Assembly: GCF_024345995.1 (NCBI RefSeq)
Contig: NZ_JAGQCE010000013.1
Coordinates: 1 to 64,000 of the forward strand
Source of the DNA: Synechococcus sp. Cruz-7E5
GTDB lineage: Bacteria > Cyanobacteriota > Cyanobacteriia > PCC-6307 > Cyanobiaceae
Length of the DNA stretch: 64,000 nucleotides
Direction: 5' to 3'
This document shows, one piece after another, positions 8,182 to 17,390 of this stretch. Every line of letters starts with the position of its first letter. Positions within the stretch are counted from its first letter, which is position 1. Below the pieces are notes generated by a model. That model had not been told where the DNA came from, searched no databases, and saw only the letters and a program-made list of their open reading frames with translations. Both the position numbers and the translations under genes were made by a program.

Positions 8182-9063
8182 GTGAAGCTCTACGCACTCT
8201 GGCAAAAGGGATTACTGCCCACAGCAAGCAAGCGGTTGCATGGGCTCGTCGACAACTGGCTACCACCAGCAGCCAAGAGGCTGATCCAGCTCACTCTTTC
8301 CGAATGGGAATACCTCCCGAACGGCTGGCCCCACCGAATTGGCCGCGATCAAGGGTGGAATGTGACCAGTGTTGCCGTGGCCCAGGAGAATCATTGGCAG
8401 ACTTTGCATCGGAATCTCCAGGGGCCAGGGCCTTTGGGCGTTTCTCATTTTCTTCGTAGCGATGGCCGCGAGCATACCGGCGACCATAACGCCATGATGT
8501 CTTTTGGCTACGTACTGGCCAAGGCGGCAAGATACAAACAAAAACTCTCCATTCTGGACTGGGGTGGCTCACTAGGACACTTCTATTTGTACAGCCGGGC
8601 GCTTCTTCCAGACCTTGATATCGATTACACATGTTTTGATGTCTCCCTTCTCAATGAGGCTGGCAGGAGAGTGCTCCCCCAGGTGAGTCACCTTAACGAT
8701 CCTGCAGCGGCGCTTAGTCGGCAGTATGACCTGGTGATATCCAGCAGCGCACTGCACTACTTCAAGGAATGGGAAAGCTGCGCTCGCCAGTTAGCTGCTG
8801 CCACTCTGGACAGCCTCTACCTCGCTCGCCTGCAAACCGTCAGGAATGGTCGCACCTACGCTGTCATTCAACGCCCTTACCATTCGGGCTATGACACCGA
8901 GTATCCAAGCTGGTTCATCAGCCGTAGAGATCTCCTTGCCTGTTTTGAGGGAACAGGGCTTGAATTGGAACGGGAGTTTGTTTATGCAGAAGACTGGGTG
9001 GTGCGCGGTGCTCCAGAACGTGGCCACTGCCACGGCTTCCTGTATCGCCGACAGCCATCATGA
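8182..9063 (+). CDS. TIGR04325 family putative methyltransferase
   Basis: A 293-residue protein with the features of the TIGR04325 (LIC12133-type) family: ILDWGGSLGHFYLYSRALLPDL at about 131-152 as the SAM-binding segment, DLVISSSALHYFKEW as the post-motif region, and a conserved YAVIQRPYHSGY block. The family occurs in surface-polysaccharide loci and has no established reaction. GTG 8182 follows the CmoA-like stop by 48 bp, and its stop overlaps the next gene's ATG. Given the upstream CmoA homologue it might use carboxy-SAM rather than SAM; that is a hypothesis. Methyltransferase fold is well supported, the donor and acceptor are not. Confidence 0.8.
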   Translation: MKLYALWQKGLLPTASKRLHGLVDNWLPPAAKRLIQLTLSEWEYLPNGWPHRIGRDQGWNVTSVAVAQENHWQTLHRNLQGPGPLGVSHFLRSDGREHTGDHNAMMSFGYVLAKAARYKQKLSILDWGGSLGHFYLYSRALLPDLDIDYTCFDVSLLNEAGRRVLPQVSHLNDPAAALSRQYDLVISSSALHYFKEWESCARQLAAATLDSLYLARLQTVRNGRTYAVIQRPYHSGYDTEYPSWFISRRDLLACFEGTGLELEREFVYAEDWVVRGAPERGHCHGFLYRRQPS

Positions 9064-10376
9064 TGGAATCCCTGAAAACACTCTCTTTACTGAAAGACCA
9101 GAGGTTAAGCGTACGTCGGCATCCAGACAGCACGATCAGGCGTCAGAGTCACCTGCTTCGGCTCTCCTTGGCACATGCCAATTCCTACATCCCCTTCTAC
9201 CGAAAGATTTGGTCAGAGGCAGGTGTTGTCTTGTCCACCATCAACTCCATCAATGACCTTAAGCGCCTACCGATTATCACAGCCGATCAGTTTCGTGCAG
9301 CAACACAACGAGGCGAAACTCTGGCAACGTCGGTAGAAGCAGGCGAAGGGCAGCGCTTCTCAACCGGTGGATCAACAGGAATCCCGCTAGAAGTCCGCCG
9401 CGGATCTGTCGAAGCCAGGCTTTGGCGCACCGCTGGACTGAGCATGCAGCTTGAGCATGGCTTCAGCTGGTCCGACACTACCGTTCAGTTCGATGTTGCA
9501 CCTCACCAACCCCATCCATTGCAGAAACTAGGGATCGCTCCCTCTATCTGGATCGATCCGAAGCTGCCCATCGAGGTTCAAATGGATCTTCTGCTGCAAG
9601 CTAAGCCTTCTGTTATTCATGGCCATGTCACGGTTCTAAGAGCCATGGCGAAGGCCTTGATCGATCGAAGTTGCCAGTTGCATAACCCCTTGACCATCTT
9701 TAGTGTGGCCGAACTCCTGGATAAAGATAGCCGCGACACCATTCGTGCTGGATTCGGCGTGGATCCAACTGATGTCTATGGGATGACAGAAGTAGGTTTT
9801 ATCGCATGGCAATGTGAAGTCCATCAGCAGATGCATGTCAATGCTGAGCTGGTTATAGTCGAGATTCTTGGTGAAGATGGCCCAGCCCAACCTGGAGAGC
9901 TTGGAAGAGTAGTCGTTACGGATCTACGGGGAAGAACGATGCCTGCGATTCGCTACGATACAGGCGATCTTGCTAGGGCAAGCGAACCTTGTGTCTGCGG
10001 CCGCAGCTTACCAAGCATTGGTCCATTGGAAGGTCGCGCCCGGCAGGCCATTGTCCGCCCCGATGGATCCACGATCACACCACTTGGGATCATGAATCAT
10101 CTTTCCTCATCCCTCAGGACAGGAGAGTACTGTCTTCAGAGGATCAGTGAACACCAGTTTCTACTTCGGATCACGTCCCAAGGTCTCTTCCCTGGTAAAA
10201 ATGCCCATGAGATCTGCCAAGAACTTGAGGACTGGCTTGGTGGCTGTGAAGTCAAAGCTGAAATCGTGACCGGCTTTCCCAAGGGATTGAAAACTCATTC
10301 GGTGGTTGATCTACGTAATTCTTTGTCACCGCTCCCTGATAATGAAGGGTGCATGAGTACAGCCGAGAAGCAATAG
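9060..10376 (+). CDS. PaaK/CapK-type AMP-forming ligase
   Basis: A 438-residue adenylate-forming enzyme of the phenylacetate-CoA ligase/CapK branch. The P-loop-like FSTGGSTGIPL is at about 99-109, the VYGMTEVGFIAW motif at about 238, RYDTGDLA at about 299 and a Cys-containing CVCGRSLPSIGPLEGR segment (as in PaaK) at about 310. Such enzymes activate a carboxylic acid with ATP; CapK-like members occur in capsule and O-antigen loci and presumably attach an acyl group to a sugar or amine. The ATG overlaps the preceding stop, indicating translational coupling. The acid substrate cannot be inferred. Confidence 0.85.
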   Translation: MMESLKTLSLLKDQRLSVRRHPDSTIRRQSHLLRLSLAHANSYIPFYRKIWSEAGVVLSTINSINDLKRLPIITADQFRAATQRGETLATSVEAGEGQRFSTGGSTGIPLEVRRGSVEARLWRTAGLSMQLEHGFSWSDTTVQFDVAPHQPHPLQKLGIAPSIWIDPKLPIEVQMDLLLQAKPSVIHGHVTVLRAMAKALIDRSCQLHNPLTIFSVAELLDKDSRDTIRAGFGVDPTDVYGMTEVGFIAWQCEVHQQMHVNAELVIVEILGEDGPAQPGELGRVVVTDLRGRTMPAIRYDTGDLARASEPCVCGRSLPSIGPLEGRARQAIVRPDGSTITPLGIMNHLSSSLRTGEYCLQRISEHQFLLRITSQGLFPGKNAHEICQELEDWLGGCEVKAEIVTGFPKGLKTHSVVDLRNSLSPLPDNEGCMSTAEKQ

Positions 10377-10401
10377 CTAGCTGGTACCATCCCTTATCAA
10401 G

Positions 10402-11724
10402 ATGAGCGCACGCCCGAATGTTGCCCACGTCAACTATCATTACTTCCTGTCCACGCAGTCATTCATTTCGTTCTATCTCGATAGTCTGAACCGCTATCGG
10501 CCGATCTGTTTAACCCGGACTCCTGAAACCGATGCCATCAGGAAGACGACACCCAACAGGATTCGACATTGTCTCCGTATCTACGGGCAGAAGGATGGTG
10601 CCGACAGTGAGAGCCTGATCTGGCGTTGTGGTCGCCTTCTGCGCAGAACCCTGAGCCACATGCCTCTCGGATTGGCGCAGCTGGGATTTCATGCGCTGAA
10701 CCGGTGGGTGATTCCCAGGCTGCGGAATGATTCCAATTCCGATGCGTATCTTGCTTGGGTACGCGATATTCTTATCAGTGAGTCGGTTCAGATTATCCAT
10801 GCCTACTTCGGCCCCGTTGGCTGGAGGATGCTGACACTGAAGCGTCAGTTAAATCTCCCTTTGGTCGTAACCTTGCTTGGTGATGATGTTGCCCCGTCAC
10901 TCGATCCATGGTGGTGGTGGCTTGTGCAGAAGAACCGCCGGGACAAGCAGCCCAACTGGCCTGAACGGCTGCAGGAGTTGTTTTCAGAAGCTGATCTTAT
11001 CCTTGTGGAAGGCGAATACCTCCGGCAGAAACTGATTGGCCTGGGGGCAGATCCCTCCAAGGTTGCCGTGCAACGCATTGCCCTGCCTCTCGCTTCCCTG
11101 CCATACTCTCAGGCCACCCATGAAGCCAAGCAACGAACAACCATTCTGTTTGCAGGTCGGTTCTGTGAACGGAAAGGGATTCTTGATGCTCTAGATGCCA
11201 TTAGCCGTGTGTGGATGGTACGCCAGGACTTTGAGTTTGTGATGATTGGGGATGATACGCTCACGGATGGACTATATGCTTCAAGGGTTCATGATTCCAT
11301 CCGTCGGCTTAGACTTGAAGACTGCGTACGTTTGCTAGGTTTCGTGGACCATCAGCGCTATCTTCAGGAGCTGAGCCGAGCCGACATTTTTTTTCATCCC
11401 AGCCACGTCGATTCTCATGGGCTGACGGAGGGCGGTGCACCCACAACCATTCTTGAAGCCCAGGCCATGGGAGTGGCCGTGGTTGCCACGCAGCACTGCG
11501 ATATTCCCAACATCACGCTGCCAGGCAGCAGTGCACTTCTGGTCAATGAGCGCAATCCTGCCGAACTGGCCGCCGCACTGGTGTCGCTTCTTGATGCCCC
11601 CGATCGCAGGAGCAGAATGGGAGAAGCCGGTCGCAGCTTTGTCTCCAGGAATCATGATATTTCCATAGAGGTTCTTAGACTTGAAGAGCACTATGATGAA
11701 CTGCTGCGCAGATGCGAGCCTTAG
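10402..11724 (+). CDS. Glycosyltransferase family 4 (GT-B)
   Basis: A 440-residue GT4-type enzyme. The N-terminal Rossmann half has IHAYFGPVGWRMLTLK and LVVTLLGDDV; the C-terminal half opens with ILFAGRFCERKGILDALDA and carries the donor-binding acidic motif as EGGAPTTILEAQAMG (E..G..T.LEA). It would transfer a sugar from a nucleotide donor to a lipid or oligosaccharide acceptor in the cytoplasm. It is the last gene of the + strand operon. Its TAG (11722-11724) overlaps the stop of the convergent GMC oxidoreductase. Sugar specificity is unknown. Confidence 0.9.
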   Translation: MSARPNVAHVNYHYFLSTQSFISFYLDSLNRYRPICLTRTPETDAIRKTTPNRIRHCLRIYGQKDGADSESLIWRCGRLLRRTLSHMPLGLAQLGFHALNRWVIPRLRNDSNSDAYLAWVRDILISESVQIIHAYFGPVGWRMLTLKRQLNLPLVVTLLGDDVAPSLDPWWWWLVQKNRRDKQPNWPERLQELFSEADLILVEGEYLRQKLIGLGADPSKVAVQRIALPLASLPYSQATHEAKQRTTILFAGRFCERKGILDALDAISRVWMVRQDFEFVMIGDDTLTDGLYASRVHDSIRRLRLEDCVRLLGFVDHQRYLQELSRADIFFHPSHVDSHGLTEGGAPTTILEAQAMGVAVVATQHCDIPNITLPGSSALLVNERNPAELAAALVSLLDAPDRRSRMGEAGRSFVSRNHDISIEVLRLEEHYDELLRRCEP

Positions 11725-13328
11725 ATGATGTGGCCTCGTCGATATTCTTTGACGAGATTGTCGCAGGCACGAACAACCAGTGCCATCAACGTAAGCGTAA
11801 TGTTTTGACTACAACCTGAAGGAAAAGCTGCCCCGTCGGCAACTACCACATTCGGTGCATCCCAACACTGACCATAAGGATTCAGCACGGACGATGCCGG
11901 ATCCATCCCCATGGCAGCTCCACCATGATCATGCACCGCGCTGCCGGGAACAAAGGCGCCGGAAGGATCCAGGATCAAAGGTTTCCACAGCCGATAGGCC
12001 AGGGAATCAATCCAGCGTCCCGATGGCGGCATCCGAATGGGAAGGTCGGCAGCATCTGCCATCTCCCGCAGGGCCTTGAACGCATCGCGGATCATGGCCA
12101 ATTCATTGGTTGCGTAGGCACAACGAATGTGGACAATGGGTATGCCCCATGCATCTGTTTTGTAGGGGTGTAGGGTGATGCGATTCTCCGGACGTGCCAG
12201 CATCTCGCCATGAGCAAGCAGATACCATCCAGGCCCTCGTCCGATCCCTCCTTGCACGGCATAGCCGCGCAGGAATGACCCCTGTGATGCACGTTGATTG
12301 CGGAATCGCGGTATATAGAAGCCTGTGTGATAGCCGGAGTCGTAGGGGTCGGCAGGGTTCTCGAACCTTGAGCTCGCACCTGAGGATGGTCCCGCTAGGG
12401 CAATCATTGGGTGATCCATCAGGCCCAGACCCAGCTGACCCGATGAATTGCCGAGCCCACGAGGATGACGAGAGCAGGCAGAGTTGAGAAGAATCCGTAC
12501 ACTCTCAATTGTGCTGGCACACAGAACAACAAGTTCACTGCTGACCTGATGTTCAGTAGAGTCGGAGCGATCGATATAGGTGACCCCCGTCGCGTTGCCC
12601 GTCAAAGGATCGGTGTTGATGCGCCGCACGGCAGCCTCTGTGCGGATCTGAAGGTAACCCGTTCCAAGCGCGGTGCGCAGGGTTTTGGGCACCCTCTCCA
12701 CATCATGGTGCACCACTCGGGCGGCAACCACCTGACGATCCGGAAATCTATTCTCAACCGCTGAACGGAATGACCGCTCAGGCTCCGTCATTACAAACTC
12801 GCCAGAATAAAGACCGTCGGGAAGGTTTGGAATGCCGCCTGCACTTCCATCTAGTCCAAGAAACGCTTCGACATGATTGTAATAGGGCTCCAAATCAGTG
12901 TAAGCCAGGGGCCAGTCAACTCCGTAGCCATCGTGTGAACAAGGCTTCAACTCAAGATCTGAAAGCCGAAATGCCAGCCGTGACCATAGGTGAAGCCGCC
13001 CACCCACCTGCTGGCCTCGGAACCAATTGAACGGGCGCCGAAAAGGAGTTGAATAGGGATTCTTGCGATCGTTAACAAAGAAGCGGTGATTTCGTCCATT
13101 ATAAATGCCGCACCTCATTTGCACCGGCTGGTTGAATATATTGCCAAGGCGAGAGAGAATGCGTCGCTCCGGCGGTGGGCGATGTGGATAATCCAGCTCT
13201 GGATCCAGAATTCGCCCCGCTTCCAACAGCAAGACACTCAGCCCCTGTTCCGTAAGCTGCTTCGCCGCCCATCCTCCCGTTGCTCCGGAACCCACAACAA
13301 TCACATCGTAACAATGACCGGATGTCAT
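11721..13328 (-). CDS. GMC family FAD-dependent oxidoreductase
   Basis: A 535-residue flavoprotein. The N-terminal dinucleotide motif VGSGATGG (13-20), LLLEAG ending in an acidic residue for FAD ribose, and the C-terminal GMC block with DHGGAAMG and the NITLTLMALVVRACDNL helix are clear. GMC enzymes oxidise alcohols of sugars, sterols or aliphatic compounds; a predicted substrate here would be a hydroxyl on the island's product. It is the last gene of the minus-strand operon (WecE-like, PhyH, DegT, GMC) and its TAA overlaps the TAG of the convergent glycosyltransferase. Start ATG at 13328. Confidence 0.85.
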   Translation of the reverse strand: MTSGHCYDVIVVGSGATGGWAAKQLTEQGLSVLLLEAGRILDPELDYPHRPPPERRILSRLGNIFNQPVQMRCGIYNGRNHRFFVNDRKNPYSTPFRRPFNWFRGQQVGGRLHLWSRLAFRLSDLELKPCSHDGYGVDWPLAYTDLEPYYNHVEAFLGLDGSAGGIPNLPDGLYSGEFVMTEPERSFRSAVENRFPDRQVVAARVVHHDVERVPKTLRTALGTGYLQIRTEAAVRRINTDPLTGNATGVTYIDRSDSTEHQVSSELVVLCASTIESVRILLNSACSRHPRGLGNSSGQLGLGLMDHPMIALAGPSSGASSRFENPADPYDSGYHTGFYIPRFRNQRASQGSFLRGYAVQGGIGRGPGWYLLAHGEMLARPENRITLHPYKTDAWGIPIVHIRCAYATNELAMIRDAFKALREMADAADLPIRMPPSGRWIDSLAYRLWKPLILDPSGAFVPGSAVHDHGGAAMGMDPASSVLNPYGQCWDAPNVVVADGAAFPSGCSQNITLTLMALVVRACDNLVKEYRRGHII

Positions 13329-13358
13329 GCTCAGAACTGATGATAAAGTATCAAGCTA

Positions 13359-14690
13359 TCAATGGACAGTGCGCAAAAGTGCTTTCCCGATCTGATCAAC
13401 CTGCAAGAAACTAAGCTCTGGATTGATGTCAATATGTACAGCCCGCCTCAGCAGGGCAAGAGTTCGCGGGCATGGATTCGAATCAATATCCAGGGGCCGA
13501 GGATGGCCACTCCATGGCGCTCCTGACGCGGACCATGCCCGCTGTTTCAGGATCGGAGCCCACGAAGTATACACATGCAAATCAATCGGATCTCTGGGCA
13601 GGAATGCCAGATCATTATACATTCGACTCGCGGGAACGTTCTCCCTCAACAGACCATCAATGACAGGTTGGACCTTGCTGGCATCAGGCAAAAAGAACAC
13701 CAGAGAAGTGGCAGCGTCGCCCTGTTCATCGTGAAGAGCTCGAAAAGATATGCCACGCCTTTCCAGTGGATTCTTGATCACATTTAACAACTGTTTCTTT
13801 CGCTCGCGCATGGCGTTGAGAATATCGTCTAACCGATCAAGCTGCACCAGCAGAATCGCTGCATGTAGCTCAGACATGCGTAGGTTCAAGCCGGCGATCC
13901 AATCCTCCAGCTCCACACCGCGGTGCAGGCAAACGGCTGAGTCGTGATACATCACAGCACGTTCATGGGTCAGCTGTTCAGCGCTCAGGAGCATTCCACC
14001 TTCACCCGCTGTAAGGATCTTGCTCATCTGGAAGCTGAAGACACCAGCATCACCGAGTGTTCCGAGTTGCTTGCCAAAGAAACTCGCCCCTAGGGACTGG
14101 GCCACATCCTCAATCAGGAAAAGACCTCGGCGGGATGCGAGATCGAGGAGTACATCCAGTCGTGCGGGAGCGCCTCGCATGTGCACAGCAAGTATGGCCC
14201 TTGTCAGCGGACTGATCTTCGCCTCCACATCAGCTGGGTCAAGCGTCAGGGATTCGTCGATCTCAGCCAGAATGGGAACAGCTCCAACCGAAACAACCGC
14301 AGACGCGGTCGACACCCAGGAGTAAGAAGGGAGGATCACCTCATCGCCTGGGCCAATTCCTAAACCTCGAAGCGCGCAGACGATGGCGCTGGTACCGGAG
14401 TTCACAGCCAGGGCGTGGCGAGCCCGCATCCGCCTGGCAAAGGCGTTCTCAAGCTGGAGAACGCGTGAGGGTTGCAAGAGGTTGCGAGTTACTCCGAAGT
14501 GACGAAACAGCTTCTTTGATCGCATCACCTCTCGAACGGCTGCCACCGCAGCCTCCTCTTCTTCCAGCCCAAGACGGTGACCACCAGGACACATCCTCGG
14601 CATCCGACCCTGGACGAGCGGAGGTCGCAACACCCACCCCAGGCGTCGCTTTGCCGCTCCCAGCAGCTTGTCAAGAATCTGTCGGTTCAT
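13359..14690 (-). CDS. DegT/DnrJ/EryC1/StrS aminotransferase
   Basis: A 443-residue PLP-dependent sugar aminotransferase. The N-terminal ALAVNSGTSAIVCALRGLG, EVILPSYSWVSTASAV, the EDVAQSLGA Asp (near 195) and the Schiff-base Lys in FQMSKILTAGEGG (K224) all fit the fold type I family. Members convert a keto-sugar nucleotide, or a cyclitol ketone, to the amine using Glu or Gln. The first 40 residues are a basic extension. The start overlaps the 3' end of the PhyH gene by 4 bp. It is distinct from the WecE-like enzyme two genes upstream, so the pathway may install two amino groups. Confidence 0.88.
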   Translation of the reverse strand: MNRQILDKLLGAAKRRLGWVLRPPLVQGRMPRMCPGGHRLGLEEEEAAVAAVREVMRSKKLFRHFGVTRNLLQPSRVLQLENAFARRMRARHALAVNSGTSAIVCALRGLGIGPGDEVILPSYSWVSTASAVVSVGAVPILAEIDESLTLDPADVEAKISPLTRAILAVHMRGAPARLDVLLDLASRRGLFLIEDVAQSLGASFFGKQLGTLGDAGVFSFQMSKILTAGEGGMLLSAEQLTHERAVMYHDSAVCLHRGVELEDWIAGLNLRMSELHAAILLVQLDRLDDILNAMRERKKQLLNVIKNPLERRGISFRALHDEQGDAATSLVFFLPDASKVQPVIDGLLRENVPASRMYNDLAFLPRDPIDLHVYTSWAPILKQRAWSASGAPWSGHPRPLDIDSNPCPRTLALLRRAVHIDINPELSFLQVDQIGKALLRTVH

Positions 14691-15517
14691 TGGCTGATGC
14701 CGAGTGATTGACTGGCCTGTATCATCCGGCGCGCAACACGAGCCAATCGAGGCCCGAGGTAAAGCAACTGATTGCGAAGACTGAAATGAGAAGGCAGGAA
14801 AGACTGAAACCTGGGTGCTGGGCGACCGTGAAGAGCCACCCTAAAGTAGGGGGAGCGAATGTATGGGTCAATGTCACGGCTGGGAACGAACTCCACCACA
14901 TAAGCACAGCGCTCATGCTGAGAAATATTGACAGACGTGGAATGAAGCAAGTACGAAGAGAATAAGATCACGTCGCCTGCTTCCGCCTCAATAAGGACTG
15001 GGTTCATCACCTCTCCCGCGAAGACGGCATAGCGATCAATGAATCGATGCTGCAGCAACCCCTGTCGATGGCTTCCGGGTTGAACCCAGAAGCCTCCCAT
15101 ATCCAGGTTAATTGGAGTGAGCGCAACCCACAACTGACAATGTGCTGTCAGTAGATTATTGTATGCATTGTCCTGATGCCAGGGGAACTCTCCTCCACCA
15201 GGGAGCTTATTGACCATTTGGTCCCAGCGAACCCAGAAATCTGGGCCAATAAGCGTACTGACAAGATCAACGATTCGTGGCTGACTGATAAATGCCTGCA
15301 GTGCAGTGCTTCGTTGGAACAGATTGCTCCGAAATACCATCTTATCCTTTGTTAGCCAATCCTCCCCAGGTTTTCGAGTCTGCGCGATATCCAAGCATGC
15401 ACGGAGCGCCTTGATCTCCTGAGAGCCGAAAAGGCCACGGACAACAACATAGCCACATTCCTGATACTCCTTGGCAGAAGCTTTACTCATCGCTGCTCCA
15501 CTCTTGGTGAACATCAT
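14687..15517 (-). CDS. Phytanoyl-CoA dioxygenase (PhyH) family protein
   Basis: A 276-residue Fe(II)/2-oxoglutarate dioxygenase-like protein. The facial triad is visible as WHQDNAY (H114, D116) and the distal LLHSTSVN (H192), and the 2-oxoglutarate-binding Arg is probably in RCAYVVEF or further on in VPSRD. PhyH-type enzymes hydroxylate lipids, amino acids and natural products. ATG 15490 (MSKASAKEY) is a likely alternative start, since homologues usually begin about ten residues before the CGYVVVRGLF strand. It overlaps the downstream DegT gene by 4 bp. The substrate is probably the island's product or its acyl part; inference. Confidence 0.82.
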   Translation of the reverse strand: MMFTKSGAAMSKASAKEYQECGYVVVRGLFGSQEIKALRACLDIAQTRKPGEDWLTKDKMVFRSNLFQRSTALQAFISQPRIVDLVSTLIGPDFWVRWDQMVNKLPGGGEFPWHQDNAYNNLLTAHCQLWVALTPINLDMGGFWVQPGSHRQGLLQHRFIDRYAVFAGEVMNPVLIEAEAGDVILFSSYLLHSTSVNISQHERCAYVVEFVPSRDIDPYIRSPYFRVALHGRPAPRFQSFLPSHFSLRNQLLYLGPRLARVARRMIQASQSLGISQ

Positions 15518-15531
15518 CTGACCTTACATGT

Positions 15532-16671
15532 TCAATCCGAGCCTGCTGTGAGACATGTCTCAAGCGCGTTGACGACTCTCTCAATGTCAACGTCAGAAAG
15601 ATCAGGCCAGCAGGGAAGCCTGAGCAAGCGTGACGCCAGATCTTCGGTCACCGGTAAATCACCGCTTCTATATCCCAGCCTCTGACCCATCGGAGAAGCA
15701 TGAAGAGGCATGAAATGCCCAACCGCCTCAATTCCAAGAGCCCTGAGATCCCCAGAAAGACGATGACGTGTTTCGCGATCCGGCAGAATGACATACATAA
15801 TGTGGCCATTTGACAGACAATTACCTGGAACAACTGGCAGCTGCAGCAATCCTTTCTGTGCAAGTGGCGACAGCGCCTTTGAGTAGGACGTCAGGATCTC
15901 ATTGCGTCGCATCGTGATGAACGAGGCTGCTTGAAGCTGGGCCAACAACATGGCAGCAGCCATTTCAGACAGCTGGAAGGCCGAGCCAATATCGTGCCAC
16001 TGGTAAGAAGTCACCGTACCTTGGCGAAATCTGATTCGATCTGTACCTTCCTCAGACAGAATAGAGGCACGTTCATCAAAGCGAGGATCATTCACGAGCA
16101 GGGCACCCCCTTGCCCACAACTGATGTTTTTCGTGGCGTGAAAGCTGATCACCCCTAGTTCTCCAGCTGTACCAAGCGCACGTCCGTTTCGGCTTGCCAG
16201 CAGTCCCTGGGCCGCATCTTCAACAATGTCAATCCCATGGGGGCGGGTCATGCTCTGCATCTCCTCCGTGGCCGCACCGACACCGGCATAGTGCACGGGT
16301 ACAACTACCCTGGTGCGGGGAGTTATGAGAGATCGCAGAGCCTGCTCATCAAGATTTAATGTGTCGGCTCGGATATCTCCGAAGCGAAGGGTGGCGCCGC
16401 GGAGCAGGAAGGCGTTGGCGGTAGCCACGTAGGTAAACGAAGGCAGCACCACTTCGTCCCCAGGCTCTATCTCGCAAAGCAGCGCGGCCATCTCCAGGGC
16501 TGCTGTAGCAGAGGTCGTGAGGATGACGCGTCGAGCCCCCAACTCTCCTTCAATCCACTTTCGACAAGCTGTGGAGAATCGTCCCCCATTGGCAGGCAGC
16601 CCTTCTGCCAGAACTTCGCCCAGTAAGCGGTGCTCATGGCCACAAAGATAGCCACGATGAAGGGGCAGCAA
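15532..16671 (-). CDS. WecE/FdtB-like sugar aminotransferase
   Basis: Strong similarity to E. coli WecE (dTDP-4-amino-4,6-dideoxygalactose transaminase, 376 residues): ILTTSATAALEMAALL, DEVVLPSFTYVATANAF, VPVHYAG, EDAAQG, and the PLP Lys in FHATKNISCGQGG. Homology begins at LPLHRGYLCG, so the TTG at 16671 (380 residues) is the best start; the frame stays open to an ATG at 16842, but that stretch overlaps transposase-derived DNA and matches nothing. The original start may have been altered by the insertion-sequence remnant upstream. It heads the minus-strand operon (PhyH 14 bp downstream). Substrate probably a nucleotide-linked 4-keto or 3-keto deoxysugar. Confidence 0.85.
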   Translation of the reverse strand: MLPLHRGYLCGHEHRLLGEVLAEGLPANGGRFSTACRKWIEGELGARRVILTTSATAALEMAALLCEIEPGDEVVLPSFTYVATANAFLLRGATLRFGDIRADTLNLDEQALRSLITPRTRVVVPVHYAGVGAATEEMQSMTRPHGIDIVEDAAQGLLASRNGRALGTAGELGVISFHATKNISCGQGGALLVNDPRFDERASILSEEGTDRIRFRQGTVTSYQWHDIGSAFQLSEMAAAMLLAQLQAASFITMRRNEILTSYSKALSPLAQKGLLQLPVVPGNCLSNGHIMYVILPDRETRHRLSGDLRALGIEAVGHFMPLHASPMGQRLGYRSGDLPVTEDLASRLLRLPCWPDLSDVDIERVVNALETCLTAGSD

Positions 16672-16789
16672 CGCCTCGGGCCACCCTGAACCTGAAGGTG
16701 GCAAGCCAGTGCAACACGTCAATGTTGAAAAAACTAGCACCGCATCAGAGCATTCCCCCCGACGATCACTTTCCGGGAAACTTCCATCT

Positions 16790-17281
16790 TCACGAGCAAT
16801 CAGCAAACTTACCCAGGCTCTCCACCTCTCGCCACTTGCCACTGCGTCCTGAGCAGGAAAGAGGACCCCTGCCGGCCCTTGCTGGGGTGGTGAGCCAGCG
16901 GATCAGCTTAAAAGCCATTCGCCGACTGACTTTGATGGCAATCTGAGGTCGGTGCCCTGCTCCGCAAGGAAGCGAAATGCGGGCGATTCCCGTGCAGGTA
17001 TCCGCCTGCACCAGGACGTCGGTGAACTTGCTGCCTCGGAGGAGCCTTCGGAGTGAAGCGGTCTCGCTGCTCTCGTCAGTGGCGTAAGTGGTCTGGGCTA
17101 TCGCCACCCCCACTTGTTGGGAGCATGGACTCACCCGGGCCATGAAAGTCGCTGCAGCACCAGCCTTCTGGTCGATCGAGCCGCGCAGTGTCTTGCCGCC
17201 TGGCACCAGAGTGTGTGGGCCGTCCACCAAGGCAGGCCGCTGACTCATCCACTTGAGCAGCTGGGCCTCGAACGCCTCCAC
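16790..17281 (-). pseudogene. ISAs1-type transposase fragment
   Basis: The minus strand carries QLLKWMSQRPALVDG, then GGKTLRGSIDQKAG and QTTYATDESSETASLRRLL followed by VQADTCTG, matching the central DDE region of ISAs1/H-repeat transposases (KTLRGS and the VDEKSNE-like and DA.G positions). The N- and C-terminal thirds are missing, the second catalytic segment reads DTCTG where DAMG would be expected, and no terminal inverted repeats were seen. It lies directly upstream of the WecE-like gene on the same strand, marking the edge of the accessory island. Confidence 0.7.
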
Positions 17282-17390
17282 ATCGAGCTCTAGGAACAGA
17301 TATCGGAACGTGGAAAAGGTCTATTAACGTGGACCGACTCCCATGCTGACGGGATCAGCCAGGCCTACTGAGCCAGTTTTTTAATAATCC

